From DAOMFM01 sp035429825 (GTDB taxonomy: Bacteria > Acidobacteriota > Blastocatellia > UBA7656 > JADIYM01): DNA of 24,026 nt. The DNA lies in assembly GCA_044224215.1 (NCBI GenBank), contig JBGAKX010000067.1, forward strand, positions 1 through 24,026. Reading direction: 5' to 3'. Below the pieces are notes generated by a model that was not told where the DNA came from, ran no database searches, and was given only the letters and a program-made list of their open reading frames with translations. The translations under genes were made by a program, and so were the position numbers. Of the stretch, positions 8,970 to 17,092 are shown in pieces. How positions within the stretch are numbered: position 1 is the first letter of the stretch; every line of letters starts with the position of its first letter.

Positions 8970-11336
8970 ATGAACATCCGTTTTCGCCTCGTCCTCTCCC
9001 TTCTGCTTGTCGTGTCGTCGGTCGCGCCCGTGTGGACCGCTCGCGCCGACAATCCGCTCGTCACCATAGCGGTCGACGCGTCCGCCAACAGGCACCCGAT
9101 CAACGATCTGATCTATGGCCTCGCGTACGCCGACGCGTCCGTCCTAACCGATCTGCGCTGCCCGAGCAACCGGCGCGGCGGCAATAACACGACGCGCTAC
9201 AACTGGCAGCAGAACGCCGACAATCGCGCGAACGACTGGTACTACGAGAGCATCGCGTACGCGAGCTCGACGGCCGGCGCGGACGCCGATGCGTTCATCG
9301 GCAGCACGATCGGCGCGAACTCGAAGCCGATGATCACGATTCCAACGGTCGGCTGGGTCGCCAAGCTCGGTCCGGGCCGGACAAAGCTCTCGAGCTTTTC
9401 GATCAGCAAGTACGGCGGCCAGACCGGCAACGACTGGCAGTGGTTTCCGGATGCGGGGAACGGCATCCGGTCGAGCAACAACCAGCCGGTCACGGGAAAC
9501 GATCCGAACGACGCGAGCATCCCCGCCGACTCGCTGTTTCAGCAGGGTTGGGTGCAGCACCTCGTCTCGCAGTGGGGAACGGCCTCAAACGGCGGCGTCA
9601 AGTACTACCTGCTCGACAACGAGCCGAGCATCTGGCACGCGACTCATCGCGACGTGAAGCCGACCGGCGCGAACATGGAGGAGATCCGCGACAAGACGCT
9701 CGACTATGCGGCGAAGATAAAGAACGTCGACGCGAACGCGCTCGTCGTAGGACCCGAGGAGTGGGGCTGGAGCGGCTACCTGTTCAGCGGATACGACCAG
9801 CAGTGGGGCAGCATCCACGGGTGGAGCAACCTGCCGGACCGCGCCGCGCACGGCAACTGGGATTACCTGCCGTGGCTCCTCAACCAATTGAAGCTCAACA
9901 ACCAGAGCACGGGCCGTCGCCTGCTGGACGTCTTCAGCGTGCATTACTACCCGCAGGGCGGCGAGTTTTCCGACGACGTGTCGACGTCGATGCAGCTGCG
10001 CAGAAACCGGTCGACGCGCTCGCTGTGGGATCCGAACTACGTCGACGAGACGTGGATCGCCGACACGGTGCGGCTGGTGCCGCGGCTCAAGGAGTGGGTC
10101 AATACGTATTACCCAGGGACGCAGACCGCGATCACCGAGTACAACTGGGGCGCCGAAGGCCACATCAATGGCGCCACGGCACAGGCCGACGTCCTGGGTA
10201 TCTTTGGCCGCGAAGGGCTCGACATGGCCAGCCGGTGGACGACCCCCGATCCGTCGACGCCAACCTACAAGGCGATCAAGATGTACCGGAACTACGACAA
10301 CGCCGGCGGCAGGTTTGGCGAGACGAGCGTATCGGCGACGGTTCCGAACCCGGACAACCTGTCGGCATTTGCGGCTGAGCGCGCCAGCGACGGCGCGTTG
10401 ACCGTGATGATCGTCAACAAGACGGCCACGGGAAACCAGCCCGTAGCAATTTCACTTGCGGGCTTTGTCGGCACCGGCTCGGCGCACGTCTGGCAGCTGA
10501 CGTCGGCCAACGCAATCGCGCATCCCGCGGATGTGTCGTTTTCGGGCACGACGATCAACACGACGGTTCCGCCGCAGAGCATCACGATGCTTGTCATGCC
10601 CGCGGCCGGCGCAAAGGACAGTGCCGGAATCTATGTCCCGGCGTCCGGCTCATGGTTCCTGCACAACGCGAACGCTCCGGGACCCGCTGACGTGGTCTTC
10701 TCGTACGGCTCGGGCGGTTCGGGGCTCGTGCCGCTCACGGGCGACTGGAACGGCGACGGTGTGGCCACACCCGGACTGTACGCGCCGGCGACCGGCGCCT
10801 TCTTCCTCAAGAACGCGAACGCGCCGGGCGCGGCGGACACGGTCTTCTCCTACGGACCGGGCGGGCTCGGGTGGATTGCGATCGCGGGCGACTGGAACGG
10901 CGACGGCACGGACACCGTCGGCCTGTACGACCCGGTGAACGGCGCGTTCTTCCTCAAGAATTCGAATGCCGGCGGTGCCGCGGACGTCGTGTTCGGATTC
11001 GGACCGTTGTCGGCTGGCTGGTCGCCGCTCGTCGGCGACTGGGACGCCAACGGAACGGACACGATCGGTCTGTACAACCCGTCGTCGGCTGCGTTCTTCC
11101 TCAGGAACGCGAATGCGCCGGGCGCGGCCGACATCGTGTTCTCGTACGGGCCGTCGGGCGCGGTGCCGCTCGCGGGCGACTGGAACGGAGACGGCCGCGA
11201 CACCGTCGGGATCTACGTCGCTCAGACGGGGACGTGGTTCCTGCGGAACACCAACAGTCCGGGCGTCGCCGATCTGACGTTTTCGTACGGGCCGCCGAAC
11301 GTGACACCGGTCGTCGGAAACTGGGACGGGAACTGA
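8970..11336 (+). CDS. Secreted glycoside hydrolase, family GH44-like, with C-terminal repeats
   Basis: The 788-residue product has a signal peptide (MNIRFRLVLSLLLVVSS, cleavage after WTARA). Residues about 28-450 resemble GH44 endoglucanase/xyloglucanase: NRHPINDLIYGLAYAD, RRGGNNTTRYNWQQNADN, the acid/base motif DNEPS with Glu218, VGPEEWGWSGY, FSVHYYPQGG, and the nucleophile motif TEYNWG with Glu390. A beta-sandwich (about 455-550) typical of the family's second domain follows. The last 240 residues are five tandem repeats ending in GDWNGDG. It is probably exported to degrade plant-type beta-glucans; the exact substrate cannot be read from sequence. ATG 8970 is chosen for AGGAG six bases upstream and the signal peptide; the longer frame from 8853 is not supported. 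Confidence 0.9.
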   Translation: MNIRFRLVLSLLLVVSSVAPVWTARADNPLVTIAVDASANRHPINDLIYGLAYADASVLTDLRCPSNRRGGNNTTRYNWQQNADNRANDWYYESIAYASSTAGADADAFIGSTIGANSKPMITIPTVGWVAKLGPGRTKLSSFSISKYGGQTGNDWQWFPDAGNGIRSSNNQPVTGNDPNDASIPADSLFQQGWVQHLVSQWGTASNGGVKYYLLDNEPSIWHATHRDVKPTGANMEEIRDKTLDYAAKIKNVDANALVVGPEEWGWSGYLFSGYDQQWGSIHGWSNLPDRAAHGNWDYLPWLLNQLKLNNQSTGRRLLDVFSVHYYPQGGEFSDDVSTSMQLRRNRSTRSLWDPNYVDETWIADTVRLVPRLKEWVNTYYPGTQTAITEYNWGAEGHINGATAQADVLGIFGREGLDMASRWTTPDPSTPTYKAIKMYRNYDNAGGRFGETSVSATVPNPDNLSAFAAERASDGALTVMIVNKTATGNQPVAISLAGFVGTGSAHVWQLTSANAIAHPADVSFSGTTINTTVPPQSITMLVMPAAGAKDSAGIYVPASGSWFLHNANAPGPADVVFSYGSGGSGLVPLTGDWNGDGVATPGLYAPATGAFFLKNANAPGAADTVFSYGPGGLGWIAIAGDWNGDGTDTVGLYDPVNGAFFLKNSNAGGAADVVFGFGPLSAGWSPLVGDWDANGTDTIGLYNPSSAAFFLRNANAPGAADIVFSYGPSGAVPLAGDWNGDGRDTVGIYVAQTGTWFLRNTNSPGVADLTFSYGPPNVTPVVGNWDGN
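10620..11333 (+). repeat. Five tandem WNGDG repeats encoded in the GH44 tail
   Basis: Each unit runs roughly GLYxPxxGxFFLxNxNxPG, xADxVFxYGPxG, then a PLxGDWNGDG block. The GDW/GNW anchor codons fall at 10743, 10890, 11037, 11178 and 11319, giving periods of 49, 49, 47 and 47 residues. DWNGDGxD resembles calcium-binding DxDxDG loops of FG-GAP/VCBS-type propeller blades. The last unit ends in GNWDGN at the stop codon. Internal copies differ at the DNA level, so this is an old expansion. Surface binding or stabilisation outside the cell is the likely role (inference). Confidence 0.85.
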
Positions 11337-11524
11337 CGGCAGCGGCTGCGCACAACGTATGAACCCGAGCCGGGTCCGGTAGGACTCGGCCCAATCCTTT
11401 CGGCTGGCTCATTACGGGGAATGGGCCGGGCGCTACCGCACCCGGCTCTGGGTCGCGGATTGATCGTACGTCCGTCGGCCTGTGCGGCCGCGCGTGCGGT
11501 GATGCATACTCTTCGGTCGTGTCC

Positions 11525-12304
11525 ATGCGAATCGCCGTCATCCTCCTCCTCGCAACCGCGCTTCCTGCATGGGCCGGCCAGACTCGTCTTCCCGACCGTG
11601 AACAGGAGGGGCTCTCGGGACCTGTTCGCACAGTGACCATCGAGGTCGAACGTCCCTCGGACGGTGCGATACGCCGCGATCGGCTCGAGACGCTCACCTT
11701 CGCGACCAGCGGCGACCTGACGGAGCGCGTGGTCTATTCGGGCGCGGATGTCGTCGCGCGGCTCACGTATCACTACGACGACAAGGGCTACCGCCACATC
11801 TCGAGCACGTCGCGCGACGGGGTCGGCCTCGGCATTCCGCCGACGCGTCTGCGGCCCCGCGAGAACCCGGCCATCGTGCTGTCTCAGAGTGCCGACGGCA
11901 CGTATGCGTTCTGTGCGACGGCCGGCTACAGCGCGGGCGGGCGGCTGATCGAGGAGCGGGTCTTTGCGGGCGACGATCCGACGAAGGGCGGGATGCTCTC
12001 GAGAACCATCTACCGCTTCAACGGCACGGTGCTCCCGTCCGAAATGCTGCTCTTTGCAGGCTGGCCCGAACGCACGGTCACGCGAGAGACGTACACCTAC
12101 GGGACCGACGGACGGCTCTCAGAATCGTTCAGCTACGGGCCGAGCAACGTACTGCCCGTCAAGACCGTGTACACGTACGAACTCGACGACCGCGGGAACT
12201 GGATCACGCGCATCGAGACGACGACGCTGAACGGCGTGCCGAGCGTGACCACGCGGCACCGGACGATCACGTACTTTGATCGGCCCGCTCCCGTTCCTCG
12301 ATAG
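11525..12304 (+). CDS. Secreted protein with YD/RHS-like strands, unknown function
   Basis: This 259-residue protein is not recognised as a named family. A signal peptide, MRIAVILLLATALPAWA, is followed by a mature part rich in paired beta strands: LTYHYDDKGYRHI, ETYTYGTDGRLSESFSYG and TVYTYELDDRGNWITRIE. These resemble YD/RHS-type repeat strands but are too few for a full RHS shell. The protein is probably periplasmic or outer-membrane associated. ATG 11525 gives the best signal peptide; GTG 11519 is possible. No Shine-Dalgarno sequence is seen; CATACT at 11505-11510 is a weak -10 candidate. The 3' end overlaps the convergent MFS gene by 38 bp. The upstream 188-bp gap after the GH44 gene shows no other feature. 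Confidence 0.78.
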   Translation: MRIAVILLLATALPAWAGQTRLPDREQEGLSGPVRTVTIEVERPSDGAIRRDRLETLTFATSGDLTERVVYSGADVVARLTYHYDDKGYRHISSTSRDGVGLGIPPTRLRPRENPAIVLSQSADGTYAFCATAGYSAGGRLIEERVFAGDDPTKGGMLSRTIYRFNGTVLPSEMLLFAGWPERTVTRETYTYGTDGRLSESFSYGPSNVLPVKTVYTYELDDRGNWITRIETTTLNGVPSVTTRHRTITYFDRPAPVPR

Positions 12305-13451
12305 CCGCCAGGATCGCACCAAGCAGGAGCAGCGAGCCGGCCGCTGCCGACACGATGACCACCATCACGGATCGCGGACCGAGCGGCTCGAACAGCTGAC
12401 CGATGAGCCACGGGAACACGATGCTGCCGCCGCTGGCCCCGGCAAAGATCGTGCTGTTCAGCTTTCCAGTGATCGGAAGGTGGCGTCCAGCAAGGGTCAG
12501 CATCGTCGGGAAGACCGCTGCCATCGCGAGACCCGTTCCGGCCGATCCCGCGCGGAGTACCCACACCGAATCCGGCACCAGAAGCACCCCCGTGATGCAG
12601 GCGCACGCAGCCACGAGCGCAACGACCAGGATGTGGCGCGGCCGGAATCGCGCAGCGAACGGAATGGCGATCAGCCGGCCAACCGCGAGCGAGCCCCAGA
12701 ACACGGACGTGAGATACGCGGCGCCTGTCGCGTTCTCGAGATGCATTTCGAAGGCGTAGCTGTAGATCCAGCCCGAGAAGCTCGATTCCGCGCCGATGTA
12801 CACCACATAGAACGTAACGATCAGCGCGAGCAGACGGCCGTAGGGCCGCTGTCGGCCGGTGTCACCAGGCTGCGGCGCCTGTTCGCGGATCCACGCCGGC
12901 GGGCTTGGCATCAGCGCGATCCACGCCGCGGCGGGAACCAGGTAGATCGCCAATATCCAGTACGCCCACGCGATACCGCCGGTGCCGGCGATCGCACGCG
13001 CCACGACGATGGGCGCGAGAAACGCGCCGACGGCAAAGAAGAAATGGAGCGAGTTGAGATACGGCCCGACACGCTCTCGAACCGACCACACGATGAGCGT
13101 GTTCGCGCCGACGTCGAGCATCCCTTCGGTGATGCCGATCGCGAGCATGACAACCGCGAGCAGGCCGAGCACCGACACGAACGGCACCGATGACATGCAG
13201 ACCGCCATCACAAGCAGCACGGCGGCCAGTACAGGGTGCCCGCGGAACCGGTCGAAAAGCCGTCCACCCACGAGCGCGCCCGCGAAGTAGCCCGTCGCGC
13301 GCGCAGCAAACAGTATGCTCGCGCCGCCGAGCGTCGATCGCGTGTTCTGCGCAAGGCCGTGCAGCGTCGGACCGAGCGACGAAACGATCAACCCGAGTGC
13401 GACAAACGACGCGCAGTAACCGGCCGCGTTCACGCGGGCGTTGGCGGGCAT
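12267..13451 (-). CDS. MFS transporter (sugar-permease-like)
   Basis: This 394-residue membrane protein has about 12 hydrophobic segments in two halves separated by a loop near residues 185-205 (EQAPQPGDTGRQRPYG). The MFS signature loop between TM2 and TM3 is GGRLFDRFRGHP at residues 62-73. The pattern (long TM1 followed by GPTLHGLAQNT, GITEGMLDVGANTLIVW, HFFFAVGAFLAP) resembles FHS/GlcP-type and MFSD4-like sugar transporters, so a small sugar is the likeliest substrate; this is an inference from family flavour. The start at 13449-13451 gives a full TM1, but no Shine-Dalgarno sequence is visible. It is divergent from the second MFS gene with a 61-bp gap and overlaps the YD-like gene at its 3' end. 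Confidence 0.88.
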   Translation of the reverse strand: MPANARVNAAGYCASFVALGLIVSSLGPTLHGLAQNTRSTLGGASILFAARATGYFAGALVGGRLFDRFRGHPVLAAVLLVMAVCMSSVPFVSVLGLLAVVMLAIGITEGMLDVGANTLIVWSVRERVGPYLNSLHFFFAVGAFLAPIVVARAIAGTGGIAWAYWILAIYLVPAAAWIALMPSPPAWIREQAPQPGDTGRQRPYGRLLALIVTFYVVYIGAESSFSGWIYSYAFEMHLENATGAAYLTSVFWGSLAVGRLIAIPFAARFRPRHILVVALVAACACITGVLLVPDSVWVLRAGSAGTGLAMAAVFPTMLTLAGRHLPITGKLNSTIFAGASGGSIVFPWLIGQLFEPLGPRSVMVVIVSAAAGSLLLLGAILAAIEERERADQST

Positions 13452-13498
13452 GCCCTGATGTGGCGTGGCGCCGATCTGTGCGCGTCCTCCTTTTCAGC

Positions 13499-13504
13499 TA
13501 GAAT
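13499..13504 (+). promoter_or_regulatory. Candidate -10 of the second MFS gene (leaderless start)
   Basis: TAGAAT lies 8 nt before the ATG at 13513, and there is no Shine-Dalgarno sequence. A start 6-8 nt after this hexamer would place the first base of the mRNA at or next to the ATG, the hallmark of a leaderless transcript. The -35 region is not convincing. Confidence 0.4.
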
Positions 13505-13512
13505 ACCCGCCG

Positions 13513-14805
13513 ATGATACCGCACGACGACGAGTCGCCCGGGCGCGACGGCTCTCGAACCGAGCGACATGACCCGTTCGAGGCGCTCAGGTTTCGCGACT
13601 TTCGCCTGCTTGCGATTGCGCACTTCGTCGGAGTGCTCGGCGAGCAGATGGTCGGAGTCGCCATCGGGTGGGAGCTCTACGAGCGGACCGGATCGGCGTT
13701 CGCGCTCGGTCTCGTCGGGCTCGTTCAGGTCGTGCCTGTGTTCCTGTTTGCACTCCTCGCCGGCCACATCGCGGACCGGTTCAACCGGAAGGTCATCGTC
13801 GCGCTGACGCAGATCGGATTCGCGCTTGCGGCACTCGGGCTCGTGCTGTTGTCGCTCGCCACCGGACCGATCTGGATGATGTACGTGTGCCTGTTCGTCA
13901 TCGGAACGGCGCGAGCGTTTCGAAACCCGGCCGTGTCGACGCTGCTCGCTCACACGGTGCCGGAGGTTGCCTATCCGAACGCTGCAACCTGGAACAGCGG
14001 CGCCTGGCAACTGGCCGTCGTCTTTGGCCCCGCGCTCGGTGGATTCATCGTTGGCCTGACGAACAAGCCTGCCGTTGTGTACGGTCTGGACGTCGCAGCG
14101 GGGCTTGTCTATCTGGCGCTCGTCCTGTGGATGCGCGTCAGCCCGAAACCGGACGTGCAGGAACCGGTTTCGCTGCGGACGTTTGGTGCGGGTGCGGCAT
14201 TCATCTGGCGCACAAAGGAGATTCTCGCCGCGATCACGCTCGACATGTTCGCGGTGCTCCTCGGAGGCGCGACGGCACTGCTGCCCATCTTTGCCAAGGA
14301 TATTTTGAATGTCGGCCCAACGGGTCTTGGATGGCTCAGAGCCGCACCGTCGATCGGGGCGATGCTCGCCGCGTTCGCCATCGCCTCGCGGCCGCCGTTC
14401 CATCGTGCCGGAAAGACGCTGCTGTGGGCGGTCGCTGGATTCGGCGCGGCGACGATCGTGTTCGGGTTGTCGACGTCGTTCCCGTTGTCGCTGCTCATGC
14501 TTGCACTGCTCGGTGGGCTCGATCAGATCAGCGTCGTGATCCGCGGAACGCTTCTCCTGACGCGAACGCCGGACTCGTTGCGCGGCCGCGTCAGCGCGGT
14601 CCACAACGTATTCGTCGGCGCGTCGAACGAGCTTGGCGAGTTCGAGTCGGGTGCGCTGGCGGCGCTGTTCGGCCCCGTGATCGCCGTCGTCGGCGGCGGG
14701 ATCGGCACGCTTCTCGTCGTGGCGCTCATCGCCGCCGCGTGGCCCGAGGTGCGCAGACTCGGCCAGCTCAAGCCGCCGGTGATCGAAGCCGTCGCCGTCG
14801 AGTGA
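13513..14805 (+). CDS. MFS transporter, EntS-like (MFS_3 / DHA3 drug or siderophore exporter type)
   Basis: This 430-residue protein begins with a soluble tail of about 20 residues, then DPFEALRFRDFRLLAIAHF, the classic opening of the MFS_3 family (enterobactin exporter EntS, macrolide exporters). The signature loop is GHIADRFNRK at residues 84-93. Later blocks match the family: GTARAFRNPAVSTLLAHTVP, NAATWNSGAWQLAVVFGPALGG, and the C-terminal RGRVSAVHNVFVGASNELGEFESG. About 12 membrane segments are expected. It probably exports a small hydrophobic compound or siderophore by proton antiport; the substrate is not readable. ATG 13513 is preferred over 13465 because of the -10-like TAGAAT just upstream and because the extra 16 residues are not membrane-like. 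It converges with the DUF3616 gene (17-bp gap). Confidence 0.9.
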   Translation: MIPHDDESPGRDGSRTERHDPFEALRFRDFRLLAIAHFVGVLGEQMVGVAIGWELYERTGSAFALGLVGLVQVVPVFLFALLAGHIADRFNRKVIVALTQIGFALAALGLVLLSLATGPIWMMYVCLFVIGTARAFRNPAVSTLLAHTVPEVAYPNAATWNSGAWQLAVVFGPALGGFIVGLTNKPAVVYGLDVAAGLVYLALVLWMRVSPKPDVQEPVSLRTFGAGAAFIWRTKEILAAITLDMFAVLLGGATALLPIFAKDILNVGPTGLGWLRAAPSIGAMLAAFAIASRPPFHRAGKTLLWAVAGFGAATIVFGLSTSFPLSLLMLALLGGLDQISVVIRGTLLLTRTPDSLRGRVSAVHNVFVGASNELGEFESGALAALFGPVIAVVGGGIGTLLVVALIAAAWPEVRRLGQLKPPVIEAVAVE

Positions 14806-14822
14806 CCCCGCGATCCGCCGCG

Positions 14823-15839
14823 TTACTGTGGTCGAACGTCGTCGTCCGTAAGCACCCTATAGCCGCCCGAATCGTCGGCGATGACGATGACCGGCTTGCC
14901 TGCCACGACACCCGTCGAAACGCCTTCAGGCTTTGCGGACGCAACGAACGTGACGCCCTCGAACCGCTTCAACGCCGTCGCGTCCTGTCCGTCCCATAGA
15001 CAGAGCTGAAACGGCGCGTCTCCCCCGCTGTAAGCATTCCCGAGAATGACAAGAAAGGCACGGCGTCCGGCATCGTACTCGATGCCGCGAATTCCGAGCG
15101 GGACGGTGGTTGCACCCGTCTGCACCCTCAGCAGAGGCAGCGCCTCGAGGTGCGACGCTGACCAGTGGTCCGAGACGTCCGGAATCTTGATCGGTGCGAC
15201 GTAGGCGACGCCCTCGCCGACCGGCGACCGTACGCCCACGAGCAGGGCGCTCCTCGCCGGGTCCCACGCAAGCCCCTCGACGTTGAGGCCGCCCTTGTCG
15301 GGTTCGAGCGAGCCCACCGCTGCGTTCTTCGCGAAGCGTTTGATCAGCCAGTCTCGAAACTCCGGGATCACCTCGGCCTCGAGCGGTCCCGTTTCCGTGT
15401 ACTTGATGCGGATTAGGCCGCCGGGCCGGGCGACGGGCGCTCCCTGCGACTTCTTGGAGGCCTTCTTCACGCTCAGCGACGTCGAGATGAACAGGTACCG
15501 GCCCTCAGGAGTCTCAGCGAGTGTCAGATCCTCCATGTCCTCGAGCAGGTAGCCGCCCTTCACAACCACCGGACGGCGAACGAGCGGCCCGGCGGATTCG
15601 CCGGCGGGTCCAACGGTCAGTTCGAAGAGCGCGTCATTCGTCCGGTTGTCACAGATGAGGAATCGCGAATCCGCAAGCGGAACGACGCCCGAGGCGTTCA
15701 GCACCTGCTTGCCCTGCTTTGGCAACGGTATCGATTCGATCGGCGCCGGGGCAGCCGCAGGCTGCTGTGCACGAACCGGCAGCGAAACCTGCATCACGAA
15801 TACGGCAAGTGCCAGGCCAACGGCGCGTCGAACGATCAT
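14823..15839 (-). CDS. Secreted DUF3616 family protein
   Basis: This 338-residue protein has a signal peptide (MIVRRAVGLALAVFVMQVSL, cleavage near PVRAQ). The mature part looks like a beta-propeller of the DUF3616 type: NASGVVPLADSRFLICDN, the GYLLEDMEDLTLAETPEGRY stretch, KGGLNVEGLAWDPARSALL, IRGIEYDAGRRAFLVILGN and FVASAKPEGVSTG. The LNVEGLAWDP block is the most diagnostic. It resembles esterase-like phytase or SdiA-regulated propellers, but catalytic activity is unproven. AAGGGGGAA about 10 nt upstream supports the start. It is divergent from the SH3-domain gene. Function is unknown; a periplasmic location is likely. Confidence 0.8.
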   Translation of the reverse strand: MIVRRAVGLALAVFVMQVSLPVRAQQPAAAPAPIESIPLPKQGKQVLNASGVVPLADSRFLICDNRTNDALFELTVGPAGESAGPLVRRPVVVKGGYLLEDMEDLTLAETPEGRYLFISTSLSVKKASKKSQGAPVARPGGLIRIKYTETGPLEAEVIPEFRDWLIKRFAKNAAVGSLEPDKGGLNVEGLAWDPARSALLVGVRSPVGEGVAYVAPIKIPDVSDHWSASHLEALPLLRVQTGATTVPLGIRGIEYDAGRRAFLVILGNAYSGGDAPFQLCLWDGQDATALKRFEGVTFVASAKPEGVSTGVVAGKPVIVIADDSGGYRVLTDDDVRPQ

Positions 15840-15940
15840 CGTGTGTGTTCCCCCTTGAGCTGTGTGGCGGAAACCGTACCACTGCCTTGGCTCTGTTGCC
15901 GAGTCCGGGAAGTAGCGCACATTCGTCGCCGGATCCTGTA

Positions 15941-15973
15941 GTTGGCGATTGCCTCGGCACGAGCGTCGCCAAC
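15941..15973. promoter_or_regulatory. 8-bp inverted repeat in the DUF3616/SH3 divergent region
   Basis: GTTGGCGA (15941-15948) and TCGCCAAC (15966-15973) are perfect inverted repeats with 17 bases between them, in the 216-bp gap between two divergent secreted-protein genes. Centre spacing of about 25 bp (over two helical turns) is compatible with a dimeric regulator. Otherwise this gap holds only the ribosome site of the DUF3616 gene; no third gene is present. Confidence 0.25.
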
Positions 15974-16055
15974 ACGAGTCAGCTTGCGTGAGCGACTACG
16001 AAACGGCAGTCTACCACTGGAAATTCCCAAGAAAGGTCCCGGAACCTACGTATTA

Positions 16056-17045
16056 ATGAAACTTCTGCCTCTATTGGCATGTCTCGTGATCACGGTCACG
16101 TCCGGCGCGGTCGCAGCGCCCCAAGCGGGCGCACGGCGGATCACGATCGCATCCTCCGTCCGGCTCAGGTCGGCGCCCGCGACGACGGCGTCCGTCGTCG
16201 CAACATTGCAGGTCGGCGTCGTGCTCGACGAGTTGGGCCGGTCCGACGCACCGGTTCGCGTCGGCGATCAGGAGGACTACTGGTACAAGGTAAAGAGTCC
16301 CGTTGGCGCGACAGGATGGGTGTTCGGCGCGCTGACACGCGCCGTCGACACTGACATACTCGACGACGCCTACCTTCGCATCGCACGCGACCGGCTCGAC
16401 TCGCAGACGCTCGTGCTCGCCGACTGGATCGACCTCTATGGAATGCTCGGGCGCGCGGCTGCTGGCGCCCGGACGCGCGACGCACGTGCCGAGCTCGAGT
16501 GCGACCGGCTTCGGGTGCTCGGGCGCGCGATGTACGCCGTTGAAGACGGCAAGAAGGGTCAGGAACCGTTTCGGGGTTTTCTCGCGTCGGTGAAGGACCA
16601 GGTCGTCTACAGCGAACCGGCGGGCGTCTGGCTCGTCATGTCTGAGCGGTACTGGAAGCTCTACGATGCATATCGCGACACGTCATATGCCGAGCACATC
16701 GCGTGGCATGCAGCCGAGAACGAACTGCCGGGCGAGTGCGAAGGCGATGAGGAGTGCACGCTGACGGCGTTTCTCCAAATGGAAGGCCGCTACATCACCC
16801 TCTATCCGAAAGGCGAGTTCGTTCCGGACGCGCTCAAGAACCTGGACGAACTTCTGAACTCGCTGGTCGAGTATGGAGCGATCTCGTCTGTGGATCGTAC
16901 CGTCGACAACGCGACGACGGCCCAGTGGAAGGCGGACGCTCGAAAGGCGCTCGCGTCAACGCGGGCCACGGTCGAGCTCGTCGACAACCCTCTCAAGCCG
17001 TCCCTGCTCGAGAAGATCGCCGCGCTCGATCAGAAGCTGCAGTAA
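16056..17045 (+). CDS. Secreted bacterial SH3-domain protein
   Basis: This 329-residue protein has a signal peptide, MKLLPLLACLVITVTSG, cleaved near AVAAPQA. Residues about 30-90 form a bacterial SH3 (SH3b) domain: RRITIASSVRLRSAPATTA, VVATLQVGVVLDELGRS, DYWYKVKSPVGATGWVFGA. Such domains usually bind peptidoglycan or peptides. The remaining 230 residues are mostly helical with no family I recognise (WLVMSERYWKLYDAYRD, AWHAAENELPGECEGDEEC); the two Cys of the latter may form a disulfide in the periplasm. ATG 16056 gives the signal peptide; the ribosome site is poor (AAAGG is 20 nt upstream). It converges with the AraC-type gene (47-bp gap). Confidence 0.82.
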   Translation: MKLLPLLACLVITVTSGAVAAPQAGARRITIASSVRLRSAPATTASVVATLQVGVVLDELGRSDAPVRVGDQEDYWYKVKSPVGATGWVFGALTRAVDTDILDDAYLRIARDRLDSQTLVLADWIDLYGMLGRAAAGARTRDARAELECDRLRVLGRAMYAVEDGKKGQEPFRGFLASVKDQVVYSEPAGVWLVMSERYWKLYDAYRDTSYAEHIAWHAAENELPGECEGDEECTLTAFLQMEGRYITLYPKGEFVPDALKNLDELLNSLVEYGAISSVDRTVDNATTAQWKADARKALASTRATVELVDNPLKPSLLEKIAALDQKLQ

Positions 17046-17092
17046 TCCGGCGCGCGGCGGGAGCCGATCCCGGAACGCCACGCGAGCACACG

